Positions 34,440 through 47,452 of a DNA stretch of 64,000 nucleotides are shown piece by piece (position 1 is the first letter of the stretch; each line of letters starts with the position of its first letter). The stretch is from Pseudoscleropodium purum. Taxonomy: Eukaryota > Streptophyta > Bryopsida > Hypnales > Brachytheciaceae. The notes under the pieces were generated by a model. It did not search any database. It had not been told where the DNA came from and saw only the letters and a list, made by a program, of their open reading frames with translations. The translations under genes and the position numbers were made by a program. Location: the NCBI GenBank assembly GCA_963969395.1, contig OZ017804.1, positions 12,648,001 to 12,712,000 of the forward strand, written 5' to 3'.

Positions 34440-37400
34440 AGTAGTTAAATGAGGTCTATTTTTTAATTTTCTCTTCCTTCACCCTTTGAATATAACTAAT
34501 CTCTAAAAGACAAATTCTACATGCTAATAGTTTTTGTCAAAGTTTGTTTTGTTGTTGTTTTCTTTTGTTTTTGTTGAGAATTTTTGCCACAACAATAAAA
34601 AGAAATTAAAAAAATGAACTAGCTAGCAGTCAAGCACCTAGTTCAAGCACCCATTAGGCACCATGCAAGCATCATTAAAGTACCCTCCTCAGCATGGGCG
34701 CTTCAATTATCCAATTCAACTAGTACATCATAATAGAGTTTTAATCTTTTGATTTTTGCCGTAAGTTGGTCCTTGCCTATGGCCTTTCCAACCTCTCAAG
34801 CCAGTCCTTGGCCTTAGGAAATTTTGATTTTTTTTTCAAGTATCGAGAAATCTTTTCTAACATGAACTCTTCTAAATTTTAAACTTTTAAAACACCAAGA
34901 GTCACTTTTAGAAGGGTATTCAAAGTAATACTAAATAAAGAGTGTTTTTTGTTTTTGTTTTTTATTTTCTTGTTTTTTACACTCAATTTTGGAGACTAAA
35001 CTTGTATTTTTCAAACTAATGTTTTGGAAATTAAACTTGAAGAAGTGGTAATAATCACTATTTTAAAAAAATTTCAAAGACTCTATAGTTCAAAGCTTTG
35101 CCATATTTTTGAAAATACACAAAATTTTCTTCACTCAAATACACACAAAGCCAAAGCTTCGCCATCAATTTTAAACACTAAAATTTCACTCTTAAGAGAG
35201 CTAAAGCTTTATCATCATAGGAGTATTGACCAAATTAGGGAACAAAGTTAACCAAAGGATACCATATCAATTGCCAAGTTAACACATAAACCAAGTTATA
35301 ACAACCTCTACACAACCTTAAGTGAATTTTGACTTAATAAATTCTCACTTAAGATTATGTAAACTAATAAGCACTAGAGGACCCCCTAAGTGGCATTGCC
35401 AGAGTACGGAGGGGGTGTTTTTTAGGATTATTATAAGATGATAATAATCAACAACAAACTTATAACAAGACACAACAATGTAAGTAAAAGCAAACTTTGA
35501 ACTGAACCTATTGTTCTTCAAAAAGAGCTTGGAAAATAACAACAACAATGGAGTTTGAAAGGCTCCAGAAACACACGTTTCACAACTTAGGTCATGAAAC
35601 GACTAAAAAAATTTAACTAAATGAATCAACGTATTACAAAGCCAAAAATGGCTAGAAGAGGTGAGTTGAAAAGAGAAGAGGTGATGTTATACACTCTTCC
35701 AAGGGCACCCACATCCTCTCATTTCTTTGTGATAATCTTATTATTTGAAATTTTTGACCCTTAATTATCAATTTTGATTTTCTACCCTAATCTTAAACTC
35801 TAACTTTTGGGGAAAAGCTCCAAATTACAAACAAATTACACCATTGGCTTCAAAAGGCCATTTTTAGTTGAGAAGAATCCTCCACCCATTTTTTCATGCT
35901 AAAAAATCATTGAAAGTTGATGTCAACTTAAAATCTAAAAAGTTTAAAATATCCAACTTTTGGAAGTTGATTTTTCTATAAAAAGTAACTAGCCTAAGTT
36001 CTTAAGTAGGTATAAGGGAGTAAAAACGACCTAATTTCGATCCCATTTTGATTTCGTATACTCCCAAAATGTTGGCCAAACTCCATTATTATCTTCAATT
36101 TTGCTCATATTTGGAGAATTTTGTTAATTTGGGCATTTCTAGCTATAGGAATGTCTTAAAACTTGCTAAAGCATCTTATTAGCATAAAAAATTTACTTTG
36201 ATTTTTTAGTAAGATTTGACCACAACTTGAGTAATTTCTAGGAATTTCCCATTGGAGATTGAAGTGGTTGATTGTCCAAAAAGGCATCTTCTAAGTACCA
36301 AAAAATTTCAAATTTTTTTGTGAAATCTCTTGTTGAGTTCTACAAAATATTTGTAAGCCTATCTATGAACTCTACACAAGGTTTGAGGAAGAATTAAATT
36401 CCATCACTCCCCTTAATTAGTAGATTTAAAGGATCCTTTCACATGAAAAAGAATTTTGGCGAAGTGACTTTACCTTTGAGTTCTTTGTGCAATTTCAACC
36501 CTAGAACACCATCCTCTCACCATAGATACCTTTCATCAATTCTTCGTGAGTTTCTTTAACTTGCAAGCTAACAATTGGAGTTTTTACAAAAAGTGATAAT
36601 CGTTTAGAAACTTGAAACCTATTCATAAACTAGTTTCTAAAATTCTTACCAAGTTTTCTTGAACCAATTTTAGCCAATTTTTGTCACATGTATGACAGTT
36701 TGATAATTTTCTATGAAATAACTATAATTTGTACAATTTATAGGTTTCTATCCTATTTACATGAAGAAATAGGTTTTAATTTAAGAAAATACTCTATTTA
36801 GAACCAAATATCTATAAAGGCATGTGACATATTTGTTCTAAATTTACACTCTTTTGGAATCTTTTTGTATATAAAACTATATTCAAATTAAATTTTAAAT
36901 AAAAATAAAATAGTGAGTCCCAAGTGGAAAAATAGGAGCTCACATCGTGCTACCCTTTTTGGTTGTGAATGCACGTTTTAATGAAAAACTACACATCGTG
37001 CTCATCCAGGAGTTGCCTGTAACTTTGGTGGCTCAGTTCATGTTCATTTTTCATTTAAATCAAGAACTTTTTAGACCTACTTTGATTGAAAATGGATGGT
37101 CTGGAAGACCAATTTGAGCTTCCAATCACAATGAATTATAATTGTTTGTTTCCCTTATCTTTTAGATTATTTGATCACTCATCATAAGTTTTCTTATAGT
37201 AGCTGATTTTGCCTAAGTCAAAACATGATGGAACAATTAGCAAGTCCAAAGTGTACATAGTTTATGATTGTCTTGTATTAACTTCTATTGTAGACACCAA
37301 TTGTCATGGGAATTTGAAAGGTCATAATTTCATGTTTTTCATTTATTTTCTTCTAAACTAAGATTGACTCCTATTTGTTAATGTCAATTTCATTAAACAT

Positions 37401-39480
37401 TAGGAGAAGCTTAGATATTAAGAGAACCTTCATGTCCTAATAATCAAATGTAATTTGGGCTTGATTTTATGTCCTTGTCATAGTTTTAAGTGTTGTAACT
37501 CTAAAAGTCCCAAGATATGTAGAAGAACCATTTTTCACATATTCCATAAGGATTGGTTTAGGTAGCTTGAACTACTATAAGAACCCTAATGTCGAATGAG
37601 TATAACATTTTAAGGACAATTGGATACTACTTGCACCACAAAATTTGTTTGTGATTGAAAGTTCCAAGTTGCTTTTTAAGATCTCCCCCCAAAATTACCT
37701 TTGACCCCAAATCCTAACTTTTCAAATTCAAAATAATAATAATAATCTTCTCTATTATTTTTAGCACCTATTCACAAAAAATGGCTATTGTAAATGTATT
37801 TAATTTTTATTGCAACTCCCTCAATATACCCTGAAATTAATTTATGTCCATAGGTTCCAAAAAAAAATAGAAAACACATTTATTAAATTTTCTATTTAAT
37901 CTAAATCCCCTATGCTTTCAAATCAAATTTTTTTGGATTTGTTTAGATTGCAAATCAAGAAAGAACCACTTGTTGAAGGGGCATTTTGAAAAGGATTAAC
38001 TTTCATCTTTAACTTGATTGTAACTTTCAAAGTATTCATTTTTGCCTTTAATTTAGACTTAAAAATTGATGCATGATAAATTATCTCTTTACTCTAATTT
38101 CAAAACGTTTACAAAAGCAAAAAAAAATGTAATGAATCATTTGCAATTAGAAATTTAATGTGTTAAATTCTAAACAACTATGAAATTTTATGAAACAATA
38201 AATAAAATAACTTGGCAGTCTCTTTCCCACATCAAACAACTTCTACTTGCATTGTTTCTAGAGTCTAAAAACATAGGCGAACTTGTAGCCCTCCAAGGGG
38301 GTTGAAAAAACATTTAATGCTATTGCCTAATTCCAAGCATCGGGGATGTTTGTGTTTAAATATTACTTTTGGACTTTCAAAAGTCCAAAAATAATTAAAT
38401 ATGGCATAAAAGCAATATAGTATGATTTACACTATTTATATTCTATCTCAAATTGCATTATTGTCATCCAACTTTCAACTAGTTATCATCTACTTTCATC
38501 TATATTAATTCAACATTGATTTCATCCACAATCAATATAGTCTCATACATATTTTATCCAAATGTTCACACTAATTAAACCACATTCATCCAAATTTCTT
38601 TTAAATAGTGTGTAGAGATCTTGTATTAATTGAGTAATCTTAGATAGCTTGCATTTTGAATAAGGCTCTTTTCAAACTTTGTCACATTCATTGTAGATGT
38701 AACTATTGTCAATGCAAAAAACTTATCTTCTTAGCGATGAATTCTTCATACCTATGTGATTCTAGAAAAGAAAACATAGGAAGACATCTTGTAATCTATA
38801 TTTAGACCATATTAATCCAAGTTTTCGATTCATTAAACCCCAATTGCTCTCGATTGAATAGTGAATACCAACAAAAATTTCGGGTGCAAGAATATGTAAC
38901 CACCTCCATAGGGAAAACCTTTCTCCCAAATGAAAAACATTGTATTTCATTGTTTATTACAAATGAATTTATCATTTACTACGGACTCAATGGAAAAAAT
39001 TACCCTTTTATTCCATAGATGGTTAATTTTCATTCTATAACCTCTCTTCCCTCCCAAATAGAAAATCACTAATTCCAAACATGAACTCAAAATTTCCATC
39101 CATGGCAATTAATAAAATTCAATGTTTTCAACAAGGTAGATTCTACAGGGCAGGACGTTAAATCCTCCATTTGAAGTAGGCCTGGCAAGGTAATTTTGGG
39201 GGTAAAAGTAAAAAATGTCCCCTATTTTGAGTAGTATCTAAGGTATATTTTTGTCCTTCCCTAACAAATTTGAATTCTATAGTTTTAAATATGAACTCAA
39301 AATTTGCAAAAAGAAATTTAAGTGAAAAATTAAAAAATTCCTGCATTTTCCCTAGGGTAAATCCAACTTGCTGGGCCCACTTCGAATGGAGGACTTCACG
39401 TCCTGCTTCTCTGGGTTGGTGGGATTGGTTAGAGAGCAGAGGATGTGATATTAAAGAGGGATAGGCCAGGTCCAATCCAG
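34440..39480. other. AT-rich intergenic DNA, no gene seen
   Basis: Five kilobases of AT-rich sequence with A/T runs and short open frames of fewer than 110 residues. No domains, tRNA-like cloverleaf or strong repeat seen. Confidence 0.6.
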
Positions 39481-40491
39481 GGTCCAGTCAAAGCTTGTGC
39501 CTCCGACATTGCTCCATGACTCCAAGACAAATCAACACGAAGGCGCGTTGCAGCTTGACTGCATCTGGAGGCAGCTTTCCACAGGATTGCTTCGTAAGAA
39601 CGATCCCTATGAAGCTTAGATTTAAGCTTACTCGTCCCATTGCACGGATGCATTTGTCCGGGATTGTCTGTACACCGAAGTGGAGTGCAGAGCGAGAGAG
39701 ACGGATTTTATTGCCTTCAATTCAAGGGTCTTATTTCCAGCTAGTGTCTGGATAGCTGGATAGGTAGCTTGCGACAACTAGAGTGCAAATTTCAGAGGGA
39801 GAGGAAGAGAGAGAGAGAAAGATAGGTTTGGTAGCACTTTGTAAATCCACATTAGGGAGTGTCGTAGTTCACAATTTTCATCCACGCAACTCTGCTTCTT
39901 CTTTCGAAATCTGCCCTGGCTTCCTCAAGCTCTGTCCAGAATCTCATCATCCCACTGGTATAGCTAGACTCCTTGTCGACTTTTCAATTGCATTGCCCAA
40001 ATCACCTCAAAGCAGAAGTCTTGAATGAACTCGGACACCCCACTTGAGATCGAACCTTTGTAGAACGTTCAAATTGTTGCCGAAATCGATCGCCTCCTTT
40101 CCAAATCGGGCCTTGCACAAGCCTCGATCAGAATCTCGTCTCACTGTTACAAGTAGACCCCTTGTTGAACTTTCCAATTGCATGACCCAAATTACCGACA
40201 TACCCAGAGCTCAAGTCTTGAACTCTGACACCGTAGACACTCCCCACTAGAATTTTCAACTTCTGCTGTTGATCTTTCAAATTGTACAAGACCCCTTGTC
40301 GAGAATTCCAAATCCGTTGCCCAAATCACCGCCATTCCCATAGCACCTGCAATTCGTGACCTGTGAACCCTTTGAGTCTTGGCAGAATTATCAAGTCGTA
40401 TTGCTATAATTGCCTCCATTCCCAGAGCTCTAATCCGTGGCACCACGTCTTGATTGCAGTAAGCGCTGGGGCTAGCTGTGCACAATTCAAG

Positions 40492-42480
40492 ATGACTTGG
40501 ACGAAAGTAGCCAATGTGGCGATGTATGGCGCGGACTGGAACAGCAGCTATGTCCAAACAGTAGCGCAGAGCTCTCCGGAGCAAGGACGGCGAATCGCTC
40601 TCCTCAACGCAGCCATCACGTTTTTCTTCTATTGCAGTGAACCTGGGGAACTCACGGATCCGTCGTGGGCGTCTCCGAAGGCATTCAACGCGGGTGACGT
40701 CGTCTTCTTCACGGGTGAGTTTTCACTTCCATCTCGATCGGTTTTCAATGGCAAAAGCTTACAACACATGGAACCATGTGGGGCCTAGTCTACGATGGAA
40801 AGCAGATAGAGAGTAGCACAAGTAGGGTCTCCTACGTTAACCGTAGTAAATGGCAATGTAATGCACTCTAGTCCTCTCTAACTTTCGAAAGAAGCATGCC
40901 AACGGGAGGCAAGTGTATACTGAGATTGTCATTTTCCTATGTGTGTTCATTTTACGTGCGTCGGCCTGTTAGCTTCCTCACTGCACTATTGGACCAGGGG
41001 GCAAGCTTTACATTGTGGACATTATGCGCACCTTAATTGGAAAGTACACACTCAGAACAACAGTTCTTGTGTACGTTCACTTGCAATGACGTTCTACTGT
41101 AGTGGGCATGCTGTTCTGGGATTTTGCTCACTAAAATTTTCACGTGATGTGATATGTTTAAATGCCGACAGCAGATGTAATGTATTCAATTCATCCCTTT
41201 GCTTTCCATTTGAGGTAGTTGGATGTGTCACGGTGAAACCATGTGTAATACCCATTGACATGATACATTGACATGGTTTGGTTGACAGGCCAACCCACGT
41301 ACTTCAACGCAACGCAATTCAGTTCATATCAAAAGAACGGGATGAGCGCGGCCTACATTGGGCAAACCAACGCGACGACGTTGGAAACTGCAGGGTGTTA
41401 CACCACGGCGGATGGCAGCCCGGCAGTGGACGTGGTGTGCATATTTGCGGCGAATATTGACCAGAAGCTGCCGACCGGATACGTCCATCTTGCACCCAAT
41501 GTGACAGTCCCCAACGGCGGATCCATAGCTTGCGGCAGTGCTGGTATGCTGGCGTTGTTGCAGTCCTCGGCTATCAAGGAGTTGCAGGACAAGGGGATCA
41601 CGGTGTTGTTGACGTTTCTCAACAACCATGATGCTGCTGGATGGTCTGAATTTGCTAACGAGACAGGTGCACCCGTGTCTCACTCTCATACATTACATTA
41701 TAAAATTTTCTTTTTTTTATTCTCTTTATTCCTCATATGGCTGGTTCTCGTGATGGTAATTAAGGTAGAGCACAGTTATTAGAATTCACCCTTATACAGC
41801 AACGTTCAAACAGTGCTGATAACACTAAAAGTATGATTCCTATGTTGACATTCAACATTGCTAGAAAGCTTTGTTCAAAGTGAACAATGCTTCAAACAAG
41901 TTTGCTGAAAAACGTCGCATGTATGTTGAAGTATGTTCAAGATTTCTCATGTTCGTCTCCGGTTTCTTTACCAGATGCGCAGGGATTTGTGTCCCAGCTG
42001 CAACATGTGGTCACCACCTACGGCTTGGACGGCATCGACATCGACGACGAATACTCCACAGGAAAAGAGAATAACACATCGTTGGCCATGGTAACATCTC
42101 TGATGCGCAATGCCATGCCAGGAAAGATCATATCCAAGGCCTTGTTCGAAGACCTCCAAGACTTCGGCGTTCCATACCAGGGTGTGACGTTGGAGCAGAC
42201 ATTGACATATGGTTGGGAAATGACCTACGGTGGGTTGCCCCGAAATCGATTGCCTGCATATGTCAACGCCGGCATGGCGAAGAATGCTCTTTCCCTTGGG
42301 TTCTGGTCTGGCCAACAGTCCGCGAATTTCACTGCGGATGTTCAGTGGTTGAAAGCTAACGGGTATGAAGGGGTGATGGTGTATGATTTTGAGGATGCGG
42401 AGGACCAGGCTCTGTTAGGAAAGCTGGTAGATGCGTGGGATGGACCCGGAAACTGGAACAAGCTGGCGAACTGTCCGTAA
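40492..42480 (+). CDS. GH18 endo-beta-N-acetylglucosaminidase (Endo H-type)-like
   Basis: Exons 40492-40714, 41289-41666 and 41975-42480 (223+378+506 = 1107 bases, 368 residues), all with GT-AG introns. The N-terminus (MTWTKVANVAMYGADWNSSY) begins directly with a beta-strand-like segment, with no signal peptide or membrane segment, so a cytosolic or vacuole-independent location is suggested. The catalytic motif is LDGIDIDDEYS (DxxDxDxE; the last E is the proton donor), followed by MPGKIISKALFE and GYEGVMVYDFED. The 'DDEY' form is that of Endo H/F-type GH18 enzymes, which cut the GlcNAc-GlcNAc core of N-glycans, more than of plant class III chitinases. Substrate not proven. No frame break. Confidence 0.8.
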
Positions 42481-42829
42481 GGTTGGGTTTTTAGGGTTTA
42501 GGGTTTTTAGGACTGAGGTTTGATCAGCTAATGTATACGACCTGTGTCCGACCAGGGCCCCAAGTGCAAATGGAGTTGTATGAGACCTCCAACTTTACAA
42601 TTGCATACAATAATTATTCATTCATAGTGATAATTCTTTTTATCTAAACAAACACATTGCATATGATAATTACTCATTCATAGTGATAATTTTTTTTCAT
42701 CTAAAAACACACAGTTAATATACCCAAACCCTGAGTATCAGAACTGATATATCCACAACTCTATACATCTCATAAAAATTACACTCGTACGTAGGATAAA
42801 AGATTTAAATAAAATCCTTCACCCAATCG
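42481..42829. other. Spacer between convergent GH18 and GAD genes
   Basis: AT-rich. Contains the near-repeat GATAATTnTTTTTATCTAAA twice (about 42630 and 42690). It probably holds the 3' ends and poly(A) signals of both genes. Confidence 0.5.
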
Positions 42830-42907
42830 GTAACACCCTCTTTGCAGAGCTTCAAGAGCATACCTACTAACAAATCCGCCTTCAACAAGATGAGCTTCAC
42901 ATCGACC

Positions 42908-43098
42908 TCAACAAACGCCATTCGTGTTGTGAAAGGATTGCTTCCTGTGACCCTTCTTCTGCTCATGATCATGAGCGTGATCATGTTTCTTGACCGTCTC
43001 GTGGAAACTGGAGTAATTCAGAGGTCGCCACTTTGATCTCCTCTTCGAACTTGTCGGACTTCGCAACTCAAGGTTCTCGTGAATGGCCTCAACAGCAG
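42908..43098 (-). other. GAD tail copy A (degenerate alternative last exon)
   Basis: Preceded on minus by TTTTACTAG (acceptor-like). It stays open to FHNTNGVC and TGA, but the middle has compensating indels, so the residues expected to read KSVEEIK appear as SSKRRSKW. The corresponding tail in the left duplicate (5560-5760) is in the correct frame. Confidence 0.5.
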
Positions 43099-43227
43099 CT
43101 AGTAAAATCACACTCCTACATATGCTAAAGAGCTGAAATAGTATCTTCGACCTGAAGTGGCAACGCCCTCTTGCAGGACTTCAGTAATATAACCAATAAC
43201 TTTGGAGACGAGCCCCACATCGCCTTA

Positions 43228-43424
43228 CTAACAAACGCCATTCGTTTTATGAATCGAATGATTCTTCTGCGCCTTCCGACAATTCTTCAGCTTATGCCCA
43301 TTCGCATGTTTCTTCACCGTCTCTTGAAAGATCCCCCCATCCACTGTCGTCGCCTCCTTGATCTCCTTCACACTCTTCCCCGACTCCGCCAGCTGCGGAT
43401 TCTGCTCCTGAATGACCTCGACAA
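43228..43424 (-). other. GAD tail copy B (intact, possible alternative last exon)
   Basis: Begins after TTTTAAGCAG (acceptor) and is open to TAG at 43228. It encodes [33 protein letters not shown], and HSIHKTNGVC. Upstream (minus) lies CACTTCAG/GTAGGGG, a donor-like site in the 3' UTR of copy C. A transcript using it would not change the protein unless an upstream donor in exon 7 is used. Confidence 0.5.
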
Positions 43425-43570
43425 CTGCTTAAAACTAACACTCCTACTTATGATAAAGATCTTAAATAGTATCCCCTACCTGAAGTGGTAACACAGACTT
43501 ATAGAGCTTCAGTACTAAAACCATTTCCAACTTCGCCTTCATAGACAAAGCCCATCTGCACACCATCCTA

Positions 43571-46500
43571 CTAACAAACGCCATTCGTTTTCTGAATCGA
43601 ATGCTTTTTATGCGACTTCTGCCCCTTCTTCTGCTTATGACTATTCGCATGTTTCTTCACCGTCTCATGGAACGTACTCTCATCCACAGTCGTCGCCTCT
43701 TTGATCTCCTCCACGCTCTTATCCGACTCAGCAAGCTCCGGATTCTGCTCCTGAATGGCTTCCGCCACCGCTTGCACCAGCTTCGCCGGCTGTGCATCCA
43801 GCGTCGCCAGGACTCTCTTCAAGTCCGCGATGAGACGGTCTGCCAAGCTGCGGCTGAAATCTTCCCGGACAACCACTCGGAGGAGGGAGACGCTCTGGGC
43901 ATCGGGTGCCATGGTGTAAGCGGGGACTGTCCAGCCGTAGCGACGCAGACCGTCTGCAACGTCGAACTCGTCGAACTTGTTTCTGTTTTTCAAGGAGAAG
44001 GCGATTAAGGGGACGCCGACGGGCTTGGAGAGGAGCTTGAATCGCCCTGTTGCCATTATGGCGTCAGCCAGGACTTTGGCGTTGGCTGCGCAGTTGCAGA
44101 TGATCTTCTTGTAACCCTGTGCACGCATTGTAAAATCATTAGCATTCTAGACAAGAATCTTTATTTATGAGATTTAGGTGTTGCTTGCGGTCGATTTTGG
44201 GTACAACTATTTTGAGTACTTTGATTATTACTTCCTCTGTTTCTAAAATAATACGAGTGATTCCTTTGTAAAACACAAAGAAAACACCAGTATTATTTAG
44301 AAACAGAGGGAGTATCATACAATGTCCAAAACATACATGCAAAGACAATCAGGATTCCCCTTTTGACGACCAACAAGGTCCAACAAAAAAATTAGGCAGT
44401 TTTCTAATAAGAACCACGATCAAATGCTTACTTGGACAATTTTAATTGCAGCAACCTGGAGTGTTCAAAGTTCATTTTAGTAGATGACCTAGAACCTACA
44501 CAAGTTCTGACGTTGAAGTGGTGAACATTCTCAAAACCAATTTGTGAATACTGACTTTAAGGTGCCACATTTAGATACGGGTTGCAGGAATCTTGCGTTA
44601 CATCCATTTCTACCAACTCCATTCGTGGAATAAGACTTTGCTTCTTGGAATGATCTATTCGCTCATGTGACTTTGTGTTGAAAAAAAACACCAAGGTAGA
44701 GGTGCCTAGATCAATCAAGTATTCTAAATAGGACAAATTATGCTAAGGTGATCAATGTAGAGCACAATTCCAGGAGCTTCTTGCATTTGTTTGTTATTGA
44801 TTCAAAGGCTTAAAGGTTCAAGATCAGATCCGTTCAAGAATGTCGACAATATGGCACATTTTGCAGCACTCTTCCTTATAGATAACGGCAAGCAAGATTG
44901 TGCCAAGTCAACTGCTTATCTATGCAATGAAGGACTAAGTTGATAAGTAGCAAGTACCTCAAAACCAAGTCGAATGAATTGGTAGTACTGAGCAATGACC
45001 TGGCTAGCACCTGACATAACACAAGACGAACACAATGAGAGAAATAATCAACGGTATCACAGGATTTATTCATTCATGTGGTAAAATCAGTAGAATCTCC
45101 AACAGAGACTTTTCACTCAAGTTAGTCTTAGGAACAATATTATTCTTCATTTCATTTTGATAAAAAAAATGGCTTTCTCAAAGATGGGAAAGCATACAAG
45201 TTATCGGAGGAAGGGAATGGCAAACCTTTCGAAAAGTTGAGGGTAAAAGTGGGCTGGTCAGCTCCCAAGTAGTTCACATGAAAAATCAACTCTTCAGGGA
45301 GATCCTCCTTGCCACGCCACACCACCCATCCAATGCCGGCGTACACAAGTCCATACTTGTGGCCACTGACGTTGATGCTCTTCACTAGGGGCAGTCGAAA
45401 GTCCCACACAAGGTCTGGGTACAGAAAAGGCGCTACAAATCCTCCACTTGCAGCGTCAACGTGAATGGGAATATTCCACCTGTACCATAAGAAAAAAACA
45501 TCAATGAATCTAGCTGGCAAGTCAGCGGCACATACGATATCTGTGTCATTTGTTTCATAATTCGTATTACAAACTCAATAGAATCTTCATTCACACTAAT
45601 CTTAGCACGAGAGTTTTTTCTTCTTTTCTGATTGACAATTAATTTGCTGAAGATGTATACTTTTACAAGCTAAAGGAGAAGAGAACCGAACTGGGTGACA
45701 GAAAATGCGCGACTCACCCTTTCTCTTTGTTCTTCTTGTCGAGCAGATCATTCAAGGCTCCAACATCTTCAAACTCGCCGTTGTAAGTCGACCCCAGAAT
45801 GGCACATACACAAATGGTATTCTCATCGCACAACGCCACTGCTTTGGCAGGGTCCATGACATAGTAATCCTCCGAAAGTTTCACATCCCGAATCTCAACT
45901 TCGAAGTAGTTGGCGAACTTTTCCCAACAAACCTGGCCAATTTGCAACCAAAATAAATCTTGAACATGACAAAAAGATTCCAAATGCCAGTCAAAGAAAA
46001 AACGTAAACCTAACAAGGAAAATACATCGAGAAGGAAGTCAGAGAGACGAACCTGAACATTAGCGCCGGTGACCATATTGGGTTTGTCACACGGCAACCC
46101 AGCAGCTCTCCTTTGAAGCTGCCACTTGCGCTTAAAAGCCAGCCCTGCCAACATGATGGCCTCGGAGGAGCCCACCGTGCCAGCTCCAATTGCGGATTGC
46201 CCATCTTCTAATGGAGCATTGAACAGACGGGCAATCATGTTCACACACCGATCCTGCAAGACGAAACTCAAATGAGAAAAACATGATTCAATCTATACAT
46301 GAAGTGTTTTCTTTCATTTTGATTGTTTAGTATTCAAGCCATACATCTTCTCGACTGTGGACCAACGTGGATATTTAACCCTTAAACGCCCAAATCTTTT
46401 TTGAAGATATTTGCATAATTTTGCTTATATCTTTACAAAAACATATTGTTTACATCAATTTCATCAAATTAGTCATAAAGAAAATGCGACTTTGGAAATT

Positions 46501-47452
46501 CAAGCATTACTCAGGACGATGAGAAGCTATTTGGACAAAACATCACACTCGAGCTCTGTTTCATCATCAAAGAGCGCTCAGCGGTTAACAGTCAGATAGG
46601 CCTCACGAAAGGGGTGCGAACATTAGGTGAAGCTAAAGCTGATCTACAAACGAAGGTGATTTCTAATTGCATTCCAAAACTCTACAAAGGGCTAGTATTT
46701 CGAGGAGTGAACAATCACATTGCATGGTAACAAACCTATATATCACTGAGCAATAATCGCAAAGCAATCAGACACTTCCAATTACAAAAAAATCGACCCA
46801 CATTGAAATGCAAAGAATATTCATTCTCAGAAATTACAAATTAACAGAAAATTAACGATTGACAAAAATGCGATTATGTTGTCATCACCGTGGATACTAA
46901 GCAGGCCATGTAACTAGTTGTTTTTCAAAAAAAAGTTTGAATCAGATTATTTTCAGAGTAGAGAAGGTACCTGGATCTCAGTAGTGATGGGATACTCGTC
47001 CATGTCGATGTAGTTTTTACTAAGAGACTCTTGGATGAGCTTGTCACACTCGGGCTCCATCCAGGTCGTGACAAACGAGGCCAGGTTCAAACGTGGGTTG
47101 CCATCCAGCATCAACTCATCGCCGATCACCTGGTACGCTGCGTCTTTGGGTGTTTCCCGATCCGGCAACCTCCATCTACAACAAACACCAAACACCATGA
47201 CAAAGTTAAATTATAACCCAAAAACAGAGGAGACATATCGATTTTGCATCTATTACATAGCTCTATTTTGAGCTAATTAAATATACCGAAAGACAGAAAT
47301 CGATTCTGCATCTACATAGGGGAAAGGGAGGCCGAAAAGTGTGAAAAGCTCTAGTACTTGGGGAGAGGAGCTTGGACGTAACGAGAAGCGAACATGGAGT
47401 CGATGGTGTTCGAGTCCACCTCCTTCATGCTCTTCGATTGCGTGAGCACCAT
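43571..47452 (-). CDS. GAD: Glutamate decarboxylase
   Basis: PLP enzyme converting glutamate to GABA and CO2, cytosolic. Seven exons (minus): 47452-47358, 47175-46971, 46253-46053, 45932-45718, 45479-45226, 45010-44958, 44116-43571; total 1569 bases, 522 residues. The N-terminus is MVLTQSKS, then [33 protein letters not shown] follows. The cofactor region has [26 protein letters not shown] and the PLP-lysine box [17 protein letters not shown] (NVSGHKYG here). The last exon carries VGVPLIAF and a Lys/His-rich tail ending TNGVC. In plants the C-terminal extension binds Ca2+/calmodulin; here it is basic but lacks the usual Trp, so calmodulin control is uncertain. The length is slightly over the usual ~500. 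Intron 6 carries a Stowaway-like MITE. Confidence 0.93.
44231..44312. mobile_element. Stowaway-type (Tc1/mariner) MITE, 82 bp, in GAD intron 6
   Basis: Ends CTTCCTCTGTTTCTAAA and TTTAGAAACAGAGGGAG are inverted repeats flanked by TA on both sides (44229-44230, 44313-44314). CTCCCTC-type ends with TA duplications define Stowaway MITEs. The element is short and the arms differ at two or three places. Confidence 0.85.

Larger units (their letters stand above)
42830..43770 (-). repeat. Three tandem ~330-bp copies of the GAD C-terminal exon region
   Basis: Units start (plus) near 42830, 43160 and 43488. Each contains an AGTAAAATC/intron-like spacer, a splice-acceptor-like TAG or CAG (minus), and a coding tail ending TNGVC plus a stop codon. 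The upstream-most unit (minus sense) is the real end of GAD exon 7. Confidence 0.85.
39489..44150. repeat. Right copy of the segmental duplication
   Basis: Same orientation and order as 700-6010. It contains the intact GH18 gene and the 3' end of the intact GAD gene, which continues beyond the duplicated part. It is therefore the likely parent locus. Confidence 0.85.

Noticed and set aside
40492..42480. Plant class III chitinase (hevamine-like)
   Set aside because: The 'DIDDEY' catalytic block and lack of a signal peptide fit Endo H-type GH18 better; kept only as an alternative.
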